Assembly (NCBI GenBank): GCA_018823025.1
Contig: JAHJJI010000107.1
Location: 1 to 32,561, forward strand
Length of the DNA stretch: 32,561 bases
Source of the DNA: Gammaproteobacteria bacterium
Lineage (GTDB): Bacteria > Pseudomonadota > Gammaproteobacteria > Burkholderiales > Sulfuricellaceae
Reading direction: 5' to 3'
The position numbers were made by a program, and so were the translations under genes. Positions within the stretch are counted from its first letter, which is position 1. Every line of letters begins with the position of its first letter. Below, one piece after another: positions 8,501 to 16,000 of the stretch. The notes below the pieces were generated by a model. That model did not search any database. It was not told where the DNA came from and worked only from the letters and a program-made list of their open reading frames with translations.

Positions 8501-8609
8501 AAAGGGTTGTAACGAAGTGAAGGGCTATTACTTCAGCAAACCGCTACCGGCCGACCAGTTTGAAGCGTATGTGCAAGGAGCGAAGACTGAAAGCGGCAGG
8601 ATGGGATAA
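5577..8609 (+). CDS. Membrane sensor GAF-PAS-GGDEF-EAL c-di-GMP enzyme
   Basis: The product is 1010 residues. A first membrane helix (about 18-38) and a second (about 187-209) bound a helical periplasmic sensor of roughly 150 residues. A coiled segment (about 225-265) leads to a GAF domain (about 270-435), a PAS domain (about 450-565), then GGDEF and EAL domains. GGDEF is intact at 657-661 with an RxxD inhibitory site (REED) just before it. The EAL half has EALLRW at 784, DDFGTGYSSL and KIDQSFV, so the usual catalytic and metal-binding residues appear present. It probably makes or degrades c-di-GMP in response to a periplasmic or cytosolic signal. The ATG is preceded by AAAGGGATA. No neighbour on the same strand continues the operon. 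It is the second c-di-GMP enzyme within 7 kb, with different sensor domains. Confidence 0.93.
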   Translation: MSNVIPVHQNHSSKQGLPLRLFAAAFAISLLTAIFSGWQSWQMHNHFEEMSAKHIDIAKDIGRITLFDEVLTMSARMAAATGESAYEKRYDLFDPQLTALINDVRADLPQTEIARFVGETDEANNALVKMERQAFALTHQGRRQEATALLISDEYMRLKKVYAGGMEKTVNAANGLIERETRHLRSLSLGLAAASAVGILVLLATWFFAAKSMRSWAAERRESWDSSRKAHDELEDRVKQRTADLLSANEQLQHEITEHKTAEAKIQRLTQLYAALSQCNEAIVRCTSKEELFPQICHDAVQFGGMKMAWIGLVDEANKRVVPVASYGVGIAYLDGIRISTDAGDPFGRGPVGTAIRENRPFWCQDFLNDPATAPWHERGVRFGWGAAASLPLHRNGVAIGAFTLYAGETNSFDEAERNLLVEMAIDISYALDNFAREAERKQAAEALRESEQRLRTIFEAEPECVNVIDHNGQLLEMNAAGLAMLEADSVEEVRQHTLLNFILPEYRAPFAALNERVMGGESGIMEFEITGLRGTRRWLDTHVAPMRDATGEVAMSLGITRDITGRKEAEEHIQRLAHFDVLTGLPNRVLLTDRINHDLSMAQRNHAQLAVLFIDLDHFKNINDTLGHSIGDELLIGVAKRLKSAVREEDTVSRLGGDEFILVLPGTDVDGAAHVAEKLLGVVAQRYQIEQHELVITPSIGIAMYPGDGVDFDKLAQCADVAMYRAKHDGRNNYRFFTHEMQTHSARTLQLENALRHALERDQLRLHYQPQVSLQDGRIIGAEALLRWQHPELVMISPAEFIPIAEASGQIVQIGEWVLRTAVHQLKSWMDSGLEPMTIAVNLSAVQFRHAHLPELVTQILDEVKLPPQYLELELTEGVAMDDPLGAIAVMNNLHERGIRMSIDDFGTGYSSLSYLKRFKVYKLKIDQSFVRDITEDPEDKAIVVAIISLAGSLGLQTIAEGVETEGQLAFLREKGCNEVKGYYFSKPLPADQFEAYVQGAKTESGRMG

Positions 8610-9413
8610 TCAGCGGGAATGTTGTGAGCCTCGAACGGCAGTTCACAAGCATCGTCAATCTTCCCTGCTACAGTCTGAAAATGACCCGATAGATTCTACC
8701 CCTTCACGTAACCCCCCAAGTCATACGCAAAAATCTTGGTTTTATGTCGAGTTTTGTGTATGTGCTGGGACATCGCGCCGTTGCTTCCATCCGGTGTACG
8801 CTTCAACAACGATGCGATGCATGCCTTTGAGCGAGTGCTGATATTTCAAACCAAGACACCATCTCGTTTCAGCCATTCGCTATTTTCAGAGCCTTCTTGA
8901 ATGCCTTTAAATCGGCAACGGCGAACATCTGATTTCGGCCAAACAGTCACTCAGCGTGATGTCATGAAGGTCTGCTCCTCGGCTATTCTGTTGAAAAACT
9001 CTTTTTCTGAGGGCTGCGAAAAACACGCCAAATGCTGTTGCTCTCAAAGAATGTAATCAACTCCATGTGTTGTGGAAGAATTAAGCGTCCTACAGCGAAC
9101 TACTTCGTCCTACATGACCCCGGGTACGCCATTCGAGAGAAAATCGACCTAAGCGGCTAGAATTTTTTCAAGTCGCCTGAAAAAAGAGTTTTTCAACGGA
9201 ATAGATTGGTAGCTGACCTTCGCGAATCTCCACTGCTTGGTAGCCAGAAAGGCAATATTAGAGTGCAGTAATTTATGCCACAAGCGGCCCACGAAGTTGG
9301 TTGGTCGGCAATGGCTGATGTTCGATGCTCGCAACCCCAGATAATCCATTCTCTAGTCAAGACGCTGCATAAGCGACATAATCAACATCTTGCACAAATA
9401 ACAAATTACTACG
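8610..9413. other. Gene-free stretch holding a MITE-like element
   Basis: About 800 bases with no convincing gene on either strand. Short frames exist (for example a minus frame at 9149-9349) but have no ribosome site or recognisable family. The only clear structure is the pair of long inverted repeats at 8983-9006 and 9181-9204. The stretch separates the c-di-GMP genes from the defence island and may be a junction left by insertion. Confidence 0.6.
8983..9204. mobile_element. MITE-like or IS-remnant element with 24-bp terminal inverted repeats
   Basis: CTATTCTGTTGAAAAACTC at the left (repeat 8983-9006) is mirrored at the right (9181-9204) with one mismatch; the inner 17 bases (8990-9006 and 9181-9197) match perfectly. 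The whole unit is about 222 bp and encodes no transposase. Size, repeats and lack of coding capacity suggest a non-autonomous transposable element or a deleted insertion sequence. I do not see a convincing target-site duplication, so the exact ends are uncertain. Confidence 0.5.
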
Positions 9414-9578
9414 ATGTTGATACTCGATGCAATAACCAAGAGCGCCCTCATTTCTGGCATTGAGCCAGAGCAAGTGGCTCGCGTCGTCAGCACGGAAATG
9501 GTGCGCAACAATTCCCTGAACATTTATTACAAAACCAACGATGACAACCGATTGATGTCATCACGACTGATCATTTAA
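9414..9578 (+). CDS. 54-aa hypothetical protein upstream of the dptF-like gene
   Basis: An open frame of 54 codons begins at ATG 9414 and ends at TAA 9576-9578, 46 bases before the dptF-like start. The product begins MLILDAITKSALI and includes GIEPEQVARVVSTEMV, a composition that looks protein-like rather than random. There is no obvious ribosome site, and an in-frame stop lies shortly upstream at 9399. It could be a small island component or a decayed fragment of a larger gene. No family recognised. Confidence 0.3.
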   Translation: MLILDAITKSALISGIEPEQVARVVSTEMVRNNSLNIYYKTNDDNRLMSSRLII

Positions 9579-9604
9579 GAGTGACGTGCTGGCTTCTTTA
9601 TAAA
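9575..9604 (+). promoter_or_regulatory. Possible promoter for the dptFGH-like operon
   Basis: TTAAGA (9575-9580) and TATAAA (9599-9604) are separated by 18 bases and lie just upstream of the start at 9625. The -10 is good and the -35 is weak. The predicted leader would be short. Confidence 0.3.
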
Positions 9605-9624
9605 ATAACAATTGGATTCTGCCT

Positions 9625-11520
9625 ATGAATGGTTCCTTACCTGATGGCCAAGATGCCTCCAGCCCACCAGCCAGCGCGTGGGTTCGATTTTTGCGTTCCT
9701 ACGGCCCAACTCCCAACAATGCCAATCTTTTTGACGAATATGTAACGGGTGCGCTAGGTCGAGCAAAGGTTCAACCGATAACTCTCACAAGTCCGCAGCT
9801 GGACAAGATGAAGCAACGCGTAGCATCTGGGGCACTTGGTTCGATTCTTATCGCGGGAACTGCCGGTGATGGAAAAACCTATCACTGCCGCAGCCTTTGG
9901 GTCTCGCTAGGTGGGAATTCGCAAGATTGGTCCGATCCTGCTCCCGTAAAAAGGCTCTCCCTACCCGATGGACGCCGCGTTGTTTTTGTAAAAGATCTGA
10001 GCGAGCTCAATGACGTTCAAAGCGACGAGGCTTTGGGGTTGCTGGAGCGTTCGGTTCTTGGCTCGGAAGACTCCGAATTCCTGGTTGTTGCTGCTAATCA
10101 CGGCCAAATACTTGAACGCTTGCGAGACATAGGCCTCCGGCAAAACAGGGTTAATCCTCTCAGGAAGCCGATTCAGGATGCCTTTCTGTTGTCTGGCCAA
10201 GTGCCGGAGAGGCTTGCAATTTACGACCTGAGCAGAACATCTCATCGGCAATCTCTTGAAGAAGTCTTGCAGGGCGTGGCTGGTCACCCCGAGTGGAAGA
10301 ACTGTGTCAAATGCCCGCTTCAATCGGCGGGACGTGTATGCCCAATTTTTGAGAATCGCGAACGCTTGCTTGGCACCAAAGATGATAGACAATTTGCGCG
10401 AAAACTGGGCGATTTGGTGGAGGTTGCTAGACTCAATGGCTGGCATTTGCCGGTGCGCGATTTGCTCGCTTTGGCCTCGAACATGATTTTGGGGCATCGG
10501 GACGCCCGCGAAGGATTGATGGCTTGCGCCGATGTCGCTCGATTTCAAGATGCGGGGATTACGGAGAGAGGCAGTCTTTACGACAATGTTTTCGGGGCTA
10601 ATCTGCCGCGCAGAAGGGCCCTTGACCGCCCGGTGTTTAGAGCGTTGGCCTCATTCGGAATCGGTGAAGAAACTTCCAACGGTGCCGATGGCTTGCTGGT
10701 CTACGGAGCCGATGATGTAAAACTTGCAGATGCTTTCTCCCGACTGGTCGGCTCCGATCCGATATACGGAGCAACACCTTCCTATTTGGCTGCGCAGCAA
10801 CGTTATCTGGAAGGCGAGGAAGCCGCGCGCCTAGATGATGGGGCTGCCGATTTTCTGGGGCGATTGGAAGCGCAGCGACGCCGTCTGTTTTTCACTTTGC
10901 CCGAAACGGAAACCGCCTATCCGTTCTGGTGGATGACGGCATTTCGATTCGCGGGCGATTATTTGGACATGACTACGGCGCTGGCGGAACGCAAACCTGT
11001 AAACGAAACCGTTCGCGCCCGCATAGTTCGCGGGCTGAATCGTGTCATGACAGGACTTCTGATCGAGAACACGGATCGCATCTTCGTTGCGAGTTCGGGC
11101 GGATTCACCCAATCCAAGGTCAGCGTCCTTTGCGACACAGAAGCTCCGGCCCGGCGAGTTGGCGGGATCGGGATGTCGATAAAGCTTGATACGCAGACCG
11201 AGCGCCCGATGTTGGACGTGGCTTTGGCACAGGGTTCATCGGGTTCGGTAACCTTCAGTCTTTCACCCGTTCGTTTTGAATTTTTATGCCGTGTTGATGA
11301 AGGCTATTTGCCTGGTAGCTTCTCGAACGAATGCCTGGAAGATATGCTGGCTTTCAAAGCCAAACTTTTGCGCAAAGCCGAATTGCTTCGAGCGCTTCGG
11401 CAAGACGAAGACGAGGATGAGCCGGGAGCGCAGGAGGGGACTCTGACGCTAAGCTTTATTGAAATCGAACAGAACGGACATGGCTTTTCGCGGCCTGTCA
11501 CGGTAAGGATCGGCTTATGA
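9625..11520 (+). CDS. dptF: DptF-like P-loop ATPase of a phosphorothioate-linked restriction module
   Basis: The product is 631 residues. Walker A GTAGDGKT is at 78-85, a Walker-B-like strand VVFVKDLSEL at about 119-128, and a cysteine cluster CxxC-x8-C at 227-239 (CVKCPLQSAGRVCPIF), probably metal-binding. It opens an operon with a DptG-like and a DptH-like gene, the order of the Dnd/Dpt restriction set (DptF-DptG-DptH), which acts against DNA lacking phosphorothioate. The counterpart paired with the Ssp modification genes has been described as SspFGH, so sspF is an alternative name. It is longer than the DptF proteins I remember (about 500). The function of each subunit is not known in detail; it is likely an ATP-dependent sensor or loader. 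The stop overlaps the next start (ATGA). Annotation rests on the motif plus gene order. Confidence 0.65.
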   Translation: MNGSLPDGQDASSPPASAWVRFLRSYGPTPNNANLFDEYVTGALGRAKVQPITLTSPQLDKMKQRVASGALGSILIAGTAGDGKTYHCRSLWVSLGGNSQDWSDPAPVKRLSLPDGRRVVFVKDLSELNDVQSDEALGLLERSVLGSEDSEFLVVAANHGQILERLRDIGLRQNRVNPLRKPIQDAFLLSGQVPERLAIYDLSRTSHRQSLEEVLQGVAGHPEWKNCVKCPLQSAGRVCPIFENRERLLGTKDDRQFARKLGDLVEVARLNGWHLPVRDLLALASNMILGHRDAREGLMACADVARFQDAGITERGSLYDNVFGANLPRRRALDRPVFRALASFGIGEETSNGADGLLVYGADDVKLADAFSRLVGSDPIYGATPSYLAAQQRYLEGEEAARLDDGAADFLGRLEAQRRRLFFTLPETETAYPFWWMTAFRFAGDYLDMTTALAERKPVNETVRARIVRGLNRVMTGLLIENTDRIFVASSGGFTQSKVSVLCDTEAPARRVGGIGMSIKLDTQTERPMLDVALAQGSSGSVTFSLSPVRFEFLCRVDEGYLPGSFSNECLEDMLAFKAKLLRKAELLRALRQDEDEDEPGAQEGTLTLSFIEIEQNGHGFSRPVTVRIGL

Positions 11521-13028
11521 GGCATCAGATTGAAGGGGTAGACTTCGCTGTCGACGAACACATTTGGGGTCATCGCCTTTATGACGAGCAGCTCCCACAT
11601 CTCGCTGTTTTGGAGTTCTTGGGCATTCTCGGTTCAAATGCGGATAGCCCGCTGATAGCGACTCCTACCGACCGTGTGCGTTATCGCCCCCAAAGGCAGA
11701 TCAGATTGCGCGGGCTTCTGTTCAACAATCCCTACGTGGAGTCCGTGCGCGAAAGGGCTATTCCTGACGATGACAAATGGAAAACTTGGAAAGAACTTTT
11801 CGCCGACGATGCAACAGGGCTTGGCGACGATGATATGGACTACCTGCGCCAGGCATTCCTAAGCTTCGATGATTTTGCCAAGGCTATAGAATTACTGCGA
11901 TCTTCGGCTTTTGAAGCGCGGAGCAACAAGCGCTGGAGTTCGAAATTTGTTTTTCCGTTTGGCCCTGATGCCCTATACGAAGATTTGCGAGTTGATTCTA
12001 AGGGTGCCTCGAATGATCGCCGTTTTTTTGCGCGCACTGGCGAGTTGTTGTATCTGATGTTGAGCAGGGCTGCGCGAGGTCCTGAGTTGGGGCAAAAACT
12101 GATCGAGAGGCTTTTCGATTCAAAAGCTCCGATGAACAGACTTGTTAAAGCTCTCCAGGGCGAACCTCAGTTTGCCCATGATGCTCGGGATGTCGGGTAC
12201 CTGCCATACGCCTCCCATCCGCGCTTCGACCGACTGTGCGAAGACTGGCTGGCGATTCTTTCTCGGGACATGCCGATCTACGATGCCTTGGAGCATTTGA
12301 TTGTCAGTGCAGGGTTAAATCTTCTTATGTATTTTCTTGAGTGTGCGAAAAAACAGTCCGGCGATGCAGAACCCGTCGAGATCGTCTGCGAAATCGTCTC
12401 CCGTGAACGCACAAAAGTCAGGGCGCTTTCTGGCGACTCCTACCAAACTAACCAAGCATTGTCGCTTAGGGCTGTTCGCGCTGCCGTTGAACAGATCAAG
12501 CTTACGGATGGTTGGGCGGATGCGGTGGGTTCGGAAGACCCTGAAGGTGAATGCGCTAAATTGATGAGAGATTGTTTCCAATGGCCACCAGCTGAAGGCG
12601 AATATGAGCGACTTTCGGGAGACGCACTTGTACGTGAGCTTGCCGAAAAAGCCGAATCGAGACACGAGCAGCATTTTGGGAAAATCCATGCGGCTTGGTC
12701 GCGCGCAATTGGGCTTAGCTCTCGTCGTTTAGCGCGACGAACCAGGTATGCTCCCAATGATCGGCTATTGAAGACTCTGGTTGTGACCATTGTTGATGAA
12801 CGCATGCAGTTCGATGAGTTTTTACAGGAGGCTCGCCGACGTTATGGTCTTGTTATCGGAGACTCCGAAGGGGCTCATTTGGTTCGCGAAAAGCAAGTTG
12901 ACCAAGAGGCTCTGAGCGAAAATCGAGGAAATCTGGAAACGCGCTTGGTTGGATTGGGATTGGTCAGAAGGCTCTCAGACTCATGTTCCTTTGTGGAAAA
13001 TCCTTTTGGCTCCAAGGGAGATGAGTGA
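11517..13028 (+). CDS. dptG: DptG-like protein of the restriction module
   Basis: The product is 503 residues and starts at an ATG within the ATGA overlap with dptF, preceded by AAGGATC. No P-loop, nuclease or membrane motif is evident. The C-terminal part (about residues 415-500) contains LLKTLVVTIVDERMQFDEFL and RRYGLVIGD, which resembles a winged-helix-like end seen in DptG-type proteins. Its identity depends mainly on its position between the F and H genes. DptG proteins work with DptF and DptH, probably as a scaffold of the restriction complex. The stop overlaps the next start, so the three proteins are likely made in balanced amounts. Confidence 0.5.
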   Translation: MRHQIEGVDFAVDEHIWGHRLYDEQLPHLAVLEFLGILGSNADSPLIATPTDRVRYRPQRQIRLRGLLFNNPYVESVRERAIPDDDKWKTWKELFADDATGLGDDDMDYLRQAFLSFDDFAKAIELLRSSAFEARSNKRWSSKFVFPFGPDALYEDLRVDSKGASNDRRFFARTGELLYLMLSRAARGPELGQKLIERLFDSKAPMNRLVKALQGEPQFAHDARDVGYLPYASHPRFDRLCEDWLAILSRDMPIYDALEHLIVSAGLNLLMYFLECAKKQSGDAEPVEIVCEIVSRERTKVRALSGDSYQTNQALSLRAVRAAVEQIKLTDGWADAVGSEDPEGECAKLMRDCFQWPPAEGEYERLSGDALVRELAEKAESRHEQHFGKIHAAWSRAIGLSSRRLARRTRYAPNDRLLKTLVVTIVDERMQFDEFLQEARRRYGLVIGDSEGAHLVREKQVDQEALSENRGNLETRLVGLGLVRRLSDSCSFVENPFGSKGDE

Positions 13029-16000
13029 TGCTCACGGATAGAATCATTGGGCGTGTCGGTGCCGATATTTTGCAGCGCAGACTTGGCGATGCGAGACAGA
13101 GCGATGGCAACCTGCCCGATTCGGCAGCGCTATTCCGACTTGATAAGCTCGCTCCTGGGCAAATTGCTTCGATCGTGCGAGAGATCCTTGCCAACCCAGA
13201 TCTTGCTGCGCGAGTGGATCTACGTATTCCTGCCTCTCTTGTGGAGGGACAGGGTCTGCCAGAGGAAGCGCTGACGGCTCAGAATGCGGGCGCGGTACGC
13301 AACGCAGGAACGACCAAAGAAGCTTTGCTGACCGCCAATGGGAACGAGCATAACCTAGCGGATACCTTGGGCCATGTGACCGCTCTTGGCGCAAAAGAAT
13401 TCAGGGCAAATGAAGATGTATGGGTTGGTGCGACCTGTCATGTGGCCGGTATTGCTCCGACCCCCGATGACCGGGCTGTATTCCGAGCGGCACTGAAGGG
13501 GCTGATGGGAGCTTCCGAACTGGCCTTGAGCCAGCTTGGCGATTACTGCGCGCTGGTAAGCGAGGCGACATCCGCTCACGGGCTTCCCATTCGTGATGCT
13601 ATAGGTTGGGCGCTGCCATATGCCGGACTGCCGAGGGACACATCGCTGTTCTCCAATGTAAAAACTTACGGACCAGCGGTTGGCCCATGGCGCAAGGCGT
13701 TCGAAAAGCTATTCGTGAATCGCGCTCCGCTGTTGGGACGGTTGCGGCCCAATGGACAGCCTCTCGATCCAGAGGAAATGCGCCAGCGACTGGAAGAAAA
13801 CGCGGACACTATCGCGGACGGTGCAAGGGCTTCTCTTGAGGCATTCATAAATGCGCCTCCCGGAGATGAGCAAACCGCTGCCGAAATAGCCGCATTGGAA
13901 TGGGAGATGGACGGTGTCCACTTCATCTTCGATAAGCCAAGAGAGCGTCAGCAGGGCTTGGCAGATTCGACCGCTCACTTTTTCGATCATGATTGCAACG
14001 ATACGGATGTTCTTGAGGAACGTTGGCGCAAACACCTTGAAGATTTGCGGGCAAGGGAGAAGCGATCGGATTGGAACGAAGACGACGAAACCTTCTTCGA
14101 GCTTCATCGTCGTTACATCGAACAAAGTCCGAAACTGCATGCCCGATGGGAAAAGGTTATCTTCGGCAAGCCGATCGAGTGCTACGACTTCTTCGACGGA
14201 TTTGCTAGTGCGGCCCACAGGCTCGTGGTTGGAGCAGGGGAACCCAAAGGCGATCGGTTCTTGCGCTTTACCGTCTCGAAAGGGCGCAAGGAATGGCGCG
14301 AGCGCTTCAATCATGATGTCGGCGCGTTCTTCTCTGCGATGTATCGCGGACTCAAGGAGTTGATGGGCCTCAAAGCGGAATGGCGCGTCGAACGAATGGG
14401 TGCTGCGAATCTGCCTGATCCGCTGTTCAACTATCCTGCTTTCTTCGAGAAAGAGAAGGAAATCCGAGGTGACAAGCTCAAGCCAGTTTCTTCGCTGGCA
14501 AAGAACTCTGTTCAGATCAAGTTTGAGGTGACCTTGGTCGAACGGATCGGCGAACACGAGTCCATTCTGGAGAAAACGCAGTTGCTTTGGACCTACCGCC
14601 CAGAGTCGATAGGCCTTTCGCTGGTCGACGACATGTTGAGACTCAAGGATAAGGGATCGGTGGGTTGCACCGAGGCTCCAAGGCGGCTCGTGAGCAAGAA
14701 GGGTGGCGTGCAAAGCGTATCGTTGCTCGACACAGGGACGTTAGAGGCCACCTATTCGCGCGATGCGGGCTCGTTGGTTCCACCGCCCAATCGGCTTCGC
14801 AGTTTTCGTGCCGAGATCAAGCGCAGAATCGACGAGTTGGCGTCGGATGGGCGGCTCTCCGATGAACAGCGTGATGAGTTGCGCACTGCTTGGGATGGCT
14901 TCGAATCGGACTACATCCAGGCACTGGACGACTTTATTGGTTCGGGGCTTCATGGAGAGGCGGTATTGCGTCAGGCGGAGTCGTTTGGAGCGCTGCTGCG
15001 TGCGTTGGCGATCCATGCAAGGGGCGACGTGTGTCGCTCCAAGCTAGTCGCCGAGATTTTGTCTGTGGGCACGGTGCGTATTTCTGGAGAACAGCCTTGC
15101 CTGATCATTCCGCCCTGGCATCCTGAGAGGATGAAGGCGCTGGCCGTGAAAACGCGACGCGTCGCCGGGCTTGTGACGCATGTGCTGAGCAGCGGTAACG
15201 TCTTGTTCGGCGACCGGGGGATTTTCTACCGAGAATTCTCGGAGGAGCTCGCGCATCCGTTCTACCCGGAAATCGCCGTGGTTCAGCGTGGAGGAGCGCC
15301 GATCCTCGTGTCCGAAACCAGCACGGTAAACGGCTACAGCCTTCTTGAGCGTCCCGTGCGGGGAGATGAGGACATGTTGACGGATGTCGACCCGACGGCG
15401 GCAGCGAAGCAGGTACGAGAGCTGCTGGAGCGTTATATCGGGTTGCAACCCCACGAAGCATCCAATCTCAGCGTTTTGCTCTACAACGCCGATGCGGCGG
15501 AACTACCTCTTGCTGTTGTGCGCGAGCTCTCCAACATGCAGATGGAAGCCGATTTTCAATGCAATGTTTCCGTACGACATCGCGACCAGGGGAAGCTTAG
15601 GCGTGTCTATGCTGAACTTGTGACCAAAGCTGGAGACGACCCCGATCTGCCGATCGTGAGTGAGACATCTGAAAACTTCATGTCCAAGCTGCGCATTTCG
15701 GTGGCACCTCCTTCGTCGACACCGCCAAAGGCCAACGATGGATTCAGGGCTTTCGATATCGCATTTCTTCATGATGTCGTTTCAAGAACGGCGACGGTGG
15801 ATTGGATTCCTGTAGATTGGACGAACGACCGTCCAAGCCTGGAGCACGCACCATCCCGTTGGTCGTATCGGAGCGTTTCGGGTGAAAACGAGCTCAAGTC
15901 CACGACGTTCTTGACCTGTCCGAGGCAAACCGCATCGGGCTGGGCGTATGTTGGAGCGGTTGCTTCCGTCGTCCGGCAAACGGATGCATCCGCAGGAGCG

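Noticed and set aside
9149-9349. Minus-strand frame that could be a transposase end within the MITE-like region
   Set aside because: It crosses one inverted repeat and has no transposase motif, so it is not evidence for an intact insertion sequence.
13709-14713. 334-codon minus-strand open frame
   Set aside because: Shadow of the DptH-like gene, with no ribosome site or motif.
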